Shown one piece after another: positions 7,506 through 14,027 of a stretch of DNA of 14,081 nt. Where the stretch lies: the NCBI GenBank assembly GCA_964396185.1, contig CAYNEI010000058.1, positions 1 to 14,081 of the forward strand. The letters run 5' to 3'. The DNA is from CAYNEI01 sp964396185. Lineage in GTDB: Archaea; Thermoplasmatota; SW-10-69-26. The notes under the pieces are model-generated. The model was given only the letters and a program-made list of their open reading frames with translations. It ran no database searches and was not told the DNA's origin. The position numbers were made by a program, and so were the translations under genes. Within the stretch, counting starts at the first letter, position 1. Each line of letters begins with the position of its first letter.

Positions 7506-7517
7506 GTGCACTTGCAC
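7506..7517. promoter_or_regulatory. Dyad upstream of the membrane regulator promoter
   Basis: GTGCA-CT-TGCAC is a perfect 5-base inverted repeat about 14 bases upstream of the TATA-like box at 7532-7539. A weaker hairpin (AACG..GGGGT / ACCCC.CGTT, 7471-7496) lies just before it. The dyad could be an operator, perhaps for autoregulation. The rest of the 177-base divergent intergenic region holds nothing else I recognise. Confidence 0.35.
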
Positions 7518-7531
7518 GGTGTGTCGGCAAC

Positions 7532-7539
7532 ACTTAAGA
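7532..7539 (+). promoter_or_regulatory. TATA-like box for the regulator-lipoprotein unit
   Basis: ACTTAAGA lies in an otherwise GC-rich spacer. A start of transcription about 25 bases on would fall near 7560, leaving a leader of about 10 bases that contains GAGGT (7564-7568) just before the GTG at 7572. Confidence 0.4.
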
Positions 7540-7571
7540 CCCCTGTAACCGTCTGACACGACTGAGGTAAG

Positions 7572-8582
7572 GTGGTCCATCTGAGATTCTCCATCCACGG
7601 GTTGATGTTCCTCGCACTCCTCCTGGTCGCCGCTCCGGCGGTGGCCGACACCCAGTCGTCGGAAGAGATCGAGCAAGAGATCTCGACCCGGGAGCTCACG
7701 TGCGAGATCGGCGACTCGTGCGACGGACCATCTGTCGTGGCACGCGCCAAGCTCATGGTCCCCGACCCGGACCAAACCGCTGACCCCCACCTCGATGAGA
7801 TCAACTGCCTGGCCGATCAGACCGGCGCGGTCACGATCGAAGAGGAATGCGCCCCAGAAACGCCCTCGATCGATGCCGACGGTGTCCGCCTGTACGCCGC
7901 CATCGACGGCTTGCAGACCTCCAACGACGGCCAGAGCGCCTCAACGGAGAGCGCATCCAACAACCAAGCCGCCGCTGCCGACGGCCTGCTCAGCCTCGAC
8001 ACCGAGGCCGCCCTGCTCGTCGGCGCTCTCGGCCTGGGCGCATCCGGTGCCGCCGCCTTCTTCGGTGCACGGCGCCTACTGACCTTCCTGCTTGCCCCGT
8101 TGGCCTCGCGCCTGCAACCGAGCGAGCTGCTCGACAACGACACGCGCAGGGCCATCTACGAGGAGATCCAAGGCAACCCGGGGATCAACCTCCGTGGCCT
8201 GGCTGACGAGCTCGATCTCGCCTGGGGCACACTGCTCCACCACTTGCGCAAGCTCGAGAAGGGCCACCTGGTCGTCAGCGAGCGCTACGGCAAGTACCGC
8301 CGCTTCTTCCTCAACGGCTCCACCTACACCAAGGACGAGCAAGCCCGCCTGGCCGCACTCTCCGCGCCCTCCACGGCGCGCGTGGCCGAGTACATCCTGG
8401 AGAACCCCGGCTCCAGCCAAGCCGAGATCGGTGAGGCCATCGGCGTGACCGCCTCCACGATCCTCTGGCATGTCCGCCGACTCAAGAAGGTGGACCTGGT
8501 ACACGAGGAGCGCGAGGGCCGCTACGTCCACTACTACCCACGCATCCAAGAGCACGAGGCCGAGCAGCTCGCCGCTGCGTGA
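7572..8582 (+). CDS. Membrane-anchored regulator with tandem winged-helix domains
   Basis: This 336-residue protein looks like a one-component transmembrane regulator. It has an N-terminal signal-like segment (about 8-26, ending AVADTQ). An acidic outer domain of about 120 residues carries four Cys (44, 50, 79, 93). One or two membrane helices lie at about 146-177, followed by a cytoplasmic half with two winged helix-turn-helix domains (about 186-250 and 262-325). The recognition-helix segments are GTLLHHLRKLEK and ASTILWHVRRLKK, and each domain ends in a wing (RYGKYRRFF and REGRYVHYY). The outer part presumably senses an envelope signal and the inner part binds DNA; the signal and targets are unknown. 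GTG 7572 gives the full signal peptide, although GAGGT is only 3 bases away. It overlaps the next gene by 4 bases (GTGA), so the lipoprotein is a likely partner. Confidence 0.8.
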   Translation: MVHLRFSIHGLMFLALLLVAAPAVADTQSSEEIEQEISTRELTCEIGDSCDGPSVVARAKLMVPDPDQTADPHLDEINCLADQTGAVTIEEECAPETPSIDADGVRLYAAIDGLQTSNDGQSASTESASNNQAAAADGLLSLDTEAALLVGALGLGASGAAAFFGARRLLTFLLAPLASRLQPSELLDNDTRRAIYEEIQGNPGINLRGLADELDLAWGTLLHHLRKLEKGHLVVSERYGKYRRFFLNGSTYTKDEQARLAALSAPSTARVAEYILENPGSSQAEIGEAIGVTASTILWHVRRLKKVDLVHEEREGRYVHYYPRIQEHEAEQLAAA

Positions 8583-9610
8583 GCAACGGGGTGGCTTGCT
8601 TGACCAGGCTCGCCATGGTATGCGTCCTTCTCTTCGCAGCCCCAGGCCTGGCCGGTTGCCTCAGCGACGACGCGGGTGACGACGATCCGGAGACCACCAC
8701 CACGCGGGTCAAACCCACCGTCTCGGCAGATCTCGGTGCCATCGAGGGCGTGGTCACCGATCCAGCCGTCCAACCCATCGCCCAGGCAACCGTCACCGTG
8801 GTCGAGACCGAGCAGAACACCACGACCAGGTCCGATGGGAGCTTCGTGCTCAACGAGCTGGCCCCCGGAAGCTACACGCTTGCCGCGCGCCACGACGCCT
8901 TCGTCTCGAGCCAGCAACCCGTTCAGATCGCGGCTGGCGAGATCACGGTGGCCGACTTCCTGCTCGTCAACCTCGTCAGCGACCTGCCCTACACACAGAG
9001 CCTAGAGCTGGCTGGTTTCATGTCGTGCGGGACCGCGGTGGGCTGGAACGCCACCAACGCGCCCGCCCCACCCTCGCCGGTCCCCGATCCCCGGACGTTC
9101 CGGGTCTCCTGGACCATGTGCGAGGACGTCGATCACGCCCTGGGCAACAGCACCCAGGACGAGACGTTCTGGACGTGGGAGATGGACGCGCCGCTCCACA
9201 CGCTTATCTACGAGATCGAGTGGGATGCCCGCGGCAACGAGCTGGCCACCCATTTCACCAGCCGCGTCAACATCGCCGAGTGGGCCCGGGAGATCACGGC
9301 TGGACCCTACACCGTGCTCGACGTCAACGGCGAGAGCCCGCTGCATGCGCGTGTGGACCGTGCCGACCTGGTGGCCCTTCAGGAGAACTTCTCTGCTCTG
9401 TGCAAAGAGGGCGAGGACGCCTACTGCGGGTACGGGTTTTTCGACCAGGGCTGGGCCTTCGGCGGCGCTGTGCTGCCGAGCTGGCCGTGCGCCAACGACC
9501 GCGCCGGTAGCTGCCTGGCCGCCCAGCAGCCCTTCACCCTCTACATCACCGGGTTCTACAACGCGCCCGGTCCAGAGGGCTTCAGCATCGTGGAACGCAA
9601 GCAGAGCTGA
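8579..9610 (+). CDS. Lipoprotein with carboxypeptidase-regulatory-like domain
   Basis: This is a 343-residue exported protein. A short hydrophobic signal ends in the lipobox LAGC with Cys27 as the likely lipid-anchored residue, followed by an acidic, Thr-rich tether (about 29-48). Residues 53-132 form a CarboxypepD_reg-like beta-sandwich (GAIEGVVTD, then TTRSDGSFVLNELAPGSYTL). The remaining 210 residues are an extracellular domain I do not recognise. It is Trp- and Tyr-rich, with six Cys (150, 181, 275, 283, 304, 312) that could make three disulphides. The GTG start overlaps the stop of the winged-helix regulator (GTGA), so translation is probably coupled. It may bind a ligand or the outer domain of the regulator; this is inferred from context only. 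Confidence 0.8.
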   Translation: MSNGVACLTRLAMVCVLLFAAPGLAGCLSDDAGDDDPETTTTRVKPTVSADLGAIEGVVTDPAVQPIAQATVTVVETEQNTTTRSDGSFVLNELAPGSYTLAARHDAFVSSQQPVQIAAGEITVADFLLVNLVSDLPYTQSLELAGFMSCGTAVGWNATNAPAPPSPVPDPRTFRVSWTMCEDVDHALGNSTQDETFWTWEMDAPLHTLIYEIEWDARGNELATHFTSRVNIAEWAREITAGPYTVLDVNGESPLHARVDRADLVALQENFSALCKEGEDAYCGYGFFDQGWAFGGAVLPSWPCANDRAGSCLAAQQPFTLYITGFYNAPGPEGFSIVERKQS

Positions 9611-9661
9611 CCAACCAGGGGTGAGACCACCGATACGCCTTTGAACTTGGAGACCTCCTGG

Positions 9662-10120
9662 ATGGTCGTGGCCCACGAGGAACCCAAGCTCTCCACGCAC
9701 GTCGAGATGTACCTGGAGACGATCTACTCCTTGACCGAGCAAGGTGGTTCGGCCAAGACCACAGAGATCGCGTCCTCCTGGGAGGTCTCACCGGCCAGTG
9801 CGACCGAGATGGTCCAGAAGCTCTCCAAGATGGGGCTTGTGGACTACAAGCCCTACCACGGCGCCACCCTCTCGGACGAAGGCCTCGAGGCCGCCCGTGG
9901 GGTCATCCGCAAGCACCGGTTGCTCGAGCTCTGGCTGCGCGATGTCGTCGGCATGGACGACGAGGAGCGCGTCCACGACGTCGCTTGCGAGATGGAGCAC
10001 ACGCTGGCCCCCGAGGTCGAGGCCTGGATCACGGAGCAGCTCGACCATCCCCGACAAGGGCTCCATGGCAAACCCATCCCACCGGGCCCCTTCGACAAGG
10101 AGACCGAGGTGGACGCATGA
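9662..10120 (+). CDS. DtxR/IdeR-family iron-dependent repressor (short form)
   Basis: This 152-residue metalloregulator binds DNA when loaded with Fe(II) or a similar ion. An N-terminal winged helix (about 10-75) is followed by the dimerisation and metal-binding domain (75-140); the C-terminal SH3-like domain of bacterial DtxR is missing, as in MntR-like short forms. All ligands of both DtxR metal sites can be placed: Met16 (DtxR M10), Cys109, Glu112 and His113 (C102, E105, H106), and His85, Glu89 and His105 (H79, E83, H98). The Met/Cys set is that of iron-responsive DtxR/IdeR, not manganese-responsive MntR. I chose the ATG at 9662 because GGAG lies 9 bases upstream; TTG 9641 is less likely. 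The gene overlaps the first small ferritin-like gene by ATGA, so iron control of that unit is likely. Confidence 0.9.
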   Translation: MVVAHEEPKLSTHVEMYLETIYSLTEQGGSAKTTEIASSWEVSPASATEMVQKLSKMGLVDYKPYHGATLSDEGLEAARGVIRKHRLLELWLRDVVGMDDEERVHDVACEMEHTLAPEVEAWITEQLDHPRQGLHGKPIPPGPFDKETEVDA

Positions 10121-10365
10121 GTCTCAGCCGATCCGATTTCCTTGGCAACCTGCTCATGGGTCTGCTCTACGAGGAGGAGGCCATCCTGCGGGACTACAAG
10201 ACCATGATGGCCAAGGTCGAGCACGAGGAGGTGCGCGAGTTCCTCTCCGAGATGGTCGAGGAGGCCGCGCACCACAAGGGCGAGATCCTGGACATCATCG
10301 AGGAGGTCGAGGCCGAGGAGTTCGCCGCCCGCAGCGTGCTCACCCACGGGGGCGAGGGCGAGTGA
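10117..10365 (+). CDS. Two-helix ferritin-like protein A (half di-iron site)
   Basis: This 82-residue, Glu-rich helical protein looks like one half of a ferritin/rubrerythrin four-helix bundle. Helix 1 (about 9-33) holds Glu20, with Tyr27 seven residues on, as in rubrerythrin. Helix 2 (about 36-68) holds Glu49-Ala-Ala-His52, an ExxH iron-ligand motif, next to a second His53. A Gly/Glu-rich tail follows. GAGGTG (10106-10111) precedes the ATG, and the gene overlaps both neighbours by 4 bases (ATGA with the DtxR gene, GTGA with gene B). I infer that a di-iron centre forms by homodimerisation, or by pairing with protein B. There are no rubredoxin Cys pairs and no encapsulin-targeting tail that I can recognise. 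The assignment rests on the motif and context; overall similarity is low. Confidence 0.7.
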   Translation: MSLSRSDFLGNLLMGLLYEEEAILRDYKTMMAKVEHEEVREFLSEMVEEAAHHKGEILDIIEEVEAEEFAARSVLTHGGEGE

Positions 10366-10598
10366 CCAGCGGGACCGAGGGGACCAACGGCGAGACGGGC
10401 AAGAGTGGGACCGTGGAGGTTCTCGAGCAGATGCTCGGCCGCGAGCTCACCGCGAAGACCTTCTACGAGGATCTTTGCGAGCGCGTGAAGGGCACCGAGT
10501 TCGAGCGCTTCCTCCCGGAGCTCACGGACATGGCCGAAGAGGAGGCCGAGCACGTCGAGCAGGTCGAAGCGCTCCTCAAGAAGTACCGCGACGCTTGA
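10362..10598 (+). CDS. Two-helix ferritin-like protein B (half di-iron site)
   Basis: This is a 78-residue protein. After a flexible Gly/Thr-rich lead of about 17 residues comes helix 1 with Glu28 and, seven residues on, Tyr35 (RELTAKTFYEDL), then helix 2 with Glu61-Ala-Glu-His64 (MAEEEAEHVEQVEALL). The 33-residue distance between the Glu ligands equals that in rubrerythrin, and overall it is the closer of the two to rubrerythrin. Its GTG overlaps the stop of protein A, so the two are made together, probably in similar amounts. It could complete a split four-helix di-iron protein with A, or form homodimers. If a one-base error exists at the junction, A and B would be a single protein of about 160 residues joined by this flexible segment. 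Confidence 0.7.
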   Translation: MTSGTEGTNGETGKSGTVEVLEQMLGRELTAKTFYEDLCERVKGTEFERFLPELTDMAEEEAEHVEQVEALLKKYRDA

Positions 10599-10650
10599 CC
10601 TCCCTCCCGTTACCAAGCTCGCCTGAGGGCCCCCCCGCCCATCCAAGCGC

Positions 10651-10656
10651 TTTAGC
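10651..10656 (+). promoter_or_regulatory. Possible TATA element for the crotonase gene
   Basis: TTTAGC lies 27 bases before the ATG at 10678, the distance expected for a leaderless archaeal transcript, and no ribosome-binding site is seen. The 79-base spacer is otherwise C-rich and featureless. Confidence 0.3.
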
Positions 10657-10677
10657 CAGGCACCCCCATCCGGACCC

Positions 10678-11460
10678 ATGTCCGTGCGCCACGACCGCGT
10701 GGAAGGCGTCGCTTCGATCACCCTGGATCGCCCGAAAGCCCTGAACTCCTTCGACCAGGCCACCGCCGAAGCCCTGCGGGACGCGATCCAGGACGCCATG
10801 GAGGACGAAGCCACGCGAGCCATCGTGCTGAGTGGCGCAGGTGAGAGAGCCTTCTGCACGGGCGCGGACATCGCGGCCTTCCGCCAGGCCCTCAACGACG
10901 GGCCCAAAGGCGCCCAGGCCGCCGTGGACGCCGTGGCCACCCCCATGAACGATGCCATCCATTCCCTGGTCACCGGGCCCAAACCAGTCGTGGCGGCCGT
11001 CAACGGGGTCGCCGCCGGTGGCGGGCTCGGCCTGGCCCTGGCCTGCGATCTCCGCGTAGCCAGCCAGACCGCCCGGTTCCTCACCGCCTTCATGAACGTG
11101 GCCGTGAGCCCGGATGCCGGGACCACCTGGCTGCTCCCGCGCACCGTCGGCTGGGCCCGGGCGCGAGAGATGATCCTCACGAACCCTGTCCTGGACGCCA
11201 AGCAGGCGCTTGAGTGGGGGTTGATCACAGAGACCGCCACGAGCGATGCCGTGGTCGAGCAAGCTCACAAGCGCGCCCAGACCCTGGCCCAAGGCCCCAG
11301 GCGGACCGTGGCGTGGGCCAAAAAGCGCCTGGCCAACCAGCGCCCCCTGGAGGACCACCTGGCCTGGGAGAAGGAGGCCACCGTGGCCAGCGCTGGGACA
11401 GCCGACTTCGCGGAGGGGCTCGAGGCCTTCTTCGAGAAGCGGGAGCCCCGGTTCGATTAG
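10678..11460 (+). CDS. Crotonase-family protein, PaaG-like enoyl-CoA isomerase
   Basis: This 260-residue member of the enoyl-CoA hydratase/isomerase family acts on acyl-CoA thioesters. Oxyanion-hole segments are visible at AFCTGADIAAF (58-68) and NGVAAGGGLGLALACD (109-124). By alignment to rat enoyl-CoA hydratase from memory, both catalytic Glu are absent: Gly118 stands at Glu144 and a Phe near 138 at Glu164. Instead, Asp146 in SPDAGTTWLLPR matches the catalytic Asp of PaaG-type isomerases. A double-bond or ring isomerase of aromatic or fatty acyl-CoA is therefore more likely than a hydratase; the substrate is unknown. The stop overlaps the stop of the opposite-strand reductase. No other phenylacetate-pathway gene is present, so the role stays open. 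Confidence 0.88.
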   Translation: MSVRHDRVEGVASITLDRPKALNSFDQATAEALRDAIQDAMEDEATRAIVLSGAGERAFCTGADIAAFRQALNDGPKGAQAAVDAVATPMNDAIHSLVTGPKPVVAAVNGVAAGGGLGLALACDLRVASQTARFLTAFMNVAVSPDAGTTWLLPRTVGWARAREMILTNPVLDAKQALEWGLITETATSDAVVEQAHKRAQTLAQGPRRTVAWAKKRLANQRPLEDHLAWEKEATVASAGTADFAEGLEAFFEKREPRFD

Positions 11461-12563
11461 CGGCCGGCGTCGCCGACCGCTTCGACGCTCCACTCCAACT
11501 CGAACTCGGGCAACAGCTTGGCCAACCGCTCCACGGTGAACGCTTGCGTGGGCGTCACCACGCCCAAGGCTTCCACCTCGTCGCGCGCCAGGGCAAGGGC
11601 TCCGCGCGCGGCAGCCGCAGCGGTCAGACCGTAGGGATCCAGGCCCGTCACCAGCGAGCGCTGGCGGTGGCCGTCCCGGTCCTCACCGATGCCCATGATC
11701 TGGAACCAGCTCTTCTCGCGCCGCTCCTCGCTGGGCCCGTGGCCCACAGGCGGGGCCTTGCGCTCGAAGAGCTTGCCCAACAACGGGACGTAGCTGGCGG
11801 CCAGGGTCACCGGCCAGGCGCGGTTCATGCGCTGGACCGTGCTCTCCCCGGCGGTGAAGAACGTGCGCACGTTGCGTGCTCCCGTGGACCGGGGCGCGGT
11901 GGCCACGTCCCCCCATGGGATGAAGAGCGCGTCCTGCTCACCCAGATCTGTCGGGAAGGTGATCTTGCGCGTGTAGCGCCCAGGCGGGGTACGCACGAAC
12001 TTGCCTTGCTCGTAGCGCCAGCCCTTGCCGGCCGAGCGTGCCATGGTGCGAAGCGTGCCTGCCGAGCGCCCGGAGTTCGAGGCGATGAACAGCTCGATGG
12101 TCTCCACCGGGTCCAGCCCGCGGGCGGCCAGCGAAGCGGCCATGTCGCTGGGGACCACGTCGAAGCCCATGGCGTTGACCACGGTGACGCCCGCGCGCCG
12201 GGCGCGGGCGTCCTGGTCGGCGGCCCAGCGAAGGAAGGCCTGCTCACCGGTGATGTCGGCGAAATGGGTGCCCTGCCGGATGGCCGCGTCCATGATGGGC
12301 GGGCCGAGCTGCTCGAAGGGCCCAGCGGCTGAGAGCACCACCCGGGCGCGACCGGCCAGCTCGTCCAGGGCCTCATCGTCATCGATGGAGGCCACGATGG
12401 TCTCCGGCTCGGTCGAGAGGCGCTGGGAGAGTGTCTCAAGCTTCTCCGGCGTCCGGCCGGCCACGGCGAACGTGGCCTGCGCCTCGTCCAGGGCCTCTGC
12501 GATGAGCTCGCCGGTGTAGCCCGTGGCTCCGTACAGCACGACGTCCAGGTCCCGCGTGGGCAT
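11457..12563 (-). CDS. Saccharopine dehydrogenase-like NAD(P) oxidoreductase (trans-acting enoyl reductase family)
   Basis: This is a 368-residue oxidoreductase. Its N-terminal Rossmann fold has the dinucleotide-binding GATGYTG (12-18) and AGRTPEKLE after the second strand. A central VVNAMGFDVVPSDMAA segment and a C-terminal LDPYGLTAAAAARGALAL...GVVTPTQAF pattern are typical of the saccharopine dehydrogenase-like / trans-acting enoyl reductase family, not of true lysine-pathway saccharopine dehydrogenase. Relatives act on unsaturated lipid or polyketide chains, but the substrate here is unknown. The start is the ATG at 12563, with GAGGTT about 8 bases upstream; the GTG at 12587 is an alternative. 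It converges on the crotonase gene with a 4-base overlap of ends; a joint role in acyl-CoA or lipid metabolism is possible but not shown. Confidence 0.85.
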   Translation of the reverse strand: MPTRDLDVVLYGATGYTGELIAEALDEAQATFAVAGRTPEKLETLSQRLSTEPETIVASIDDDEALDELAGRARVVLSAAGPFEQLGPPIMDAAIRQGTHFADITGEQAFLRWAADQDARARRAGVTVVNAMGFDVVPSDMAASLAARGLDPVETIELFIASNSGRSAGTLRTMARSAGKGWRYEQGKFVRTPPGRYTRKITFPTDLGEQDALFIPWGDVATAPRSTGARNVRTFFTAGESTVQRMNRAWPVTLAASYVPLLGKLFERKAPPVGHGPSEERREKSWFQIMGIGEDRDGHRQRSLVTGLDPYGLTAAAAARGALALARDEVEALGVVTPTQAFTVERLAKLLPEFELEWSVEAVGDAGR

Positions 12564-12585
12564 GGGGGGGCAACCTCGCGAGGGC

Positions 12586-12593
12586 ACATAGGT
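12586..12593 (-). promoter_or_regulatory. Possible TATA element for the reductase gene
   Basis: The minus strand has CCTATGTG in the divergent intergenic region, centred about 27 bases before the ATG at 12563. It is a weak match, offered because the rest of the spacer is GC-rich. If it is real, the transcript would be leaderless or nearly so. Confidence 0.25.
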
Positions 12594-12740
12594 TGTTGGG
12601 CCGCGAAGAGCATGCCATGGCGGGGCCGGGGCACCGCAGGACGGGACTTGTGTCGGTCCCCGGCAGTGTTATCGCTTGGTGTCCTTGTTCTTGCGCATGG
12701 AGGTGCCTCGGATGCGACCGGGTATCGCTGCGTGGCACGA

Positions 12741-12746
12741 GGAGGT
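12741..12746 (+). promoter_or_regulatory. Shine-Dalgarno site of the multi-pass membrane protein
   Basis: GGAGGT lies 6 bases before the ATG at 12753, the best ribosome-binding site in the window. It fixes the start and rules out the 47-residue upstream extension. Upstream, TTATCG near 12668-12673 could be a TATA element, but this is weak. Confidence 0.75.
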
Positions 12747-12752
12747 CGAGGG

Positions 12753-14027
12753 ATGACGGAGATCGGGAACCTCTTCACGAGCGGACTCGTGAACACAGCT
12801 GGCGCGTTGTTGTTCGTGGGCATCGGTCTTTTCGTCGCGACATTGAGGGGGCGCGGGCGCGCGAACTTGGGGTTCGCGTTGTTTCTTGCGTCGTTTGGAG
12901 CGTTCATCGCGGTTGGGAACGTATCCGAATCTGTTCTGGGCATCCCTGCCGCGCCGTGGTACCTTGGGCTCCAGGGAATCTTTGGCGCGTTTGCGTTGGC
13001 GGGCGTCGTCTTGTTGTTGGTTTCGTTCCCGGGCCGGGTCGGGCTTGATGACTGGGGCGTGTTCTGGGCGGCTTTGGGGGGTTCGGTGTACGTTCTCGCG
13101 TTCGGCATCGCCGCGTGGTCGACGCGGGGAGAGATCGTTGCGGGGTTCGCGTTCCCGGGGGGGCGCGAGGGGTTCTTCCCGGGGATCGCCACTGTGTTGT
13201 TCTTCCCGTTCGTCTTCGGGGGGTTGTACGCGCTCTTGTTCTCGTTGGCGCTTCGATGGCCGTCGTTCGGGGTGAGTGCGCGTCGGGAGGCGACGTTGTT
13301 CAGCGCGGCCCTGGTGGTCTATGTGGGGTTCACGGCGGGCGCAGGGTTCCACCCGTTGATCAGCCCATTCTCGGGGTTGGTGGTGGGCCTCGTTCAGTCG
13401 GTGGTGGGCATCGGTTTGCTGGTGGGGCTCTGGGGTGTGTGGTTGTGGAACGTTCACAGAGTCCCGGAGGAGAGCGGGACCGCGCGGAACATGGCGTTGT
13501 TGGCGTTGGCCTTGCCGTTAGTGGGGTTGGTCCATGCGTTGTACGAGTACTGGTGGGGGTACGGCGTGGCACGCACGATCGGCGTCTTGATCCTGTCGTA
13601 CTCGATCCTGAAGCACCAGTTGTTGGGCATCGAGTTGAAGATGAAGTGGACGTTGCGGAAGAGCACGGTGGCGGGGGTGTTCATCGCATCGTTCTTCGTG
13701 GTGAGCGAGAGCGCGGCGGAGTTCCTGGGTGCGCAGTGGGGAACGTACGCTGGCATCGTCTCGGCGGGCGCGTTGTTGTTCGCGTTGGCTCCGTTGCAGC
13801 GCGTGGCGAACCGGTTCGCAGATGTGGCGATGCCGGGCGTGGAGGCGTCCGAGGCGTACTTGGAAGAGCGGCGCGCGGTGATCTACAGGACGACGGTGGA
13901 GTCATTGATGTCGGACGGTCACGTCACAACCAAGGAGCGGCGCACGCTGTTGCGGTTGCAGGAGGAACTGGGGTTGTCGGGGGACGTGGCGAACCGGGTG
14001 GAGGCGAGTGTGTTGGATGGGGTCTAG
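12753..14027 (+). CDS. Multi-pass membrane protein with C-terminal helical (TerB-like) domain
   Basis: This is a 424-residue protein with about ten hydrophobic segments (roughly 11-31, 38-56, 71-92, 101-121, 142-168, 181-200, 207-234, 245-265, 270-287, 303-320, 331-350). The region LGIELKMKWTLRKSTVAG...LAPLQRVANRFAD resembles the end of the membrane sensor part of some 7TM histidine kinases, but no kinase domain follows. Instead residues about 363-424 form a short helical domain (SDGHVTTKERRTLLRLQEELGLS) with a TerB-like pattern. Function is unknown; a membrane sensor is one possibility. Codon use differs from the rest of the window: Leu is mostly TTG and Ala mostly GCG, and the coding strand is rich in G and T, while neighbours use CTC/CTG and GCC. 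This suggests a different origin, although the hydrophobic composition adds to the effect. Confidence 0.75.
   Translation: MTEIGNLFTSGLVNTAGALLFVGIGLFVATLRGRGRANLGFALFLASFGAFIAVGNVSESVLGIPAAPWYLGLQGIFGAFALAGVVLLLVSFPGRVGLDDWGVFWAALGGSVYVLAFGIAAWSTRGEIVAGFAFPGGREGFFPGIATVLFFPFVFGGLYALLFSLALRWPSFGVSARREATLFSAALVVYVGFTAGAGFHPLISPFSGLVVGLVQSVVGIGLLVGLWGVWLWNVHRVPEESGTARNMALLALALPLVGLVHALYEYWWGYGVARTIGVLILSYSILKHQLLGIELKMKWTLRKSTVAGVFIASFFVVSESAAEFLGAQWGTYAGIVSAGALLFALAPLQRVANRFADVAMPGVEASEAYLEERRAVIYRTTVESLMSDGHVTTKERRTLLRLQEELGLSGDVANRVEASVLDGV

Noticed and set aside
7395..7790. Extended N-terminus for the DUF3303-like protein on the minus strand
   Set aside because: It would run through the divergent promoter and opposite the signal peptide of the regulator gene. 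The barrel domain starts at MLIHITHRH.
10194..12332. Long antisense frames opposite the ferritin-like, crotonase and reductase genes
   Set aside because: They lie on the wrong strand relative to genes with clear motifs. Their Arg, Gly, Pro and Ser-rich translations match nothing recognisable.
12612..12752. Extended N-terminus for the membrane protein from the ATG at 12612
   Set aside because: The ATG at 12753 has an excellent GGAGGT site 6 bases ahead and a membrane helix beginning soon after. The extension has no family-like features.
11825..13192. A 455-codon minus-strand frame crossing the divergent promoter region
   Set aside because: It overlaps the reductase in another frame and the membrane protein on the other strand. 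Its sequence is rich in Pro, Arg, Asn and Thr without domains.
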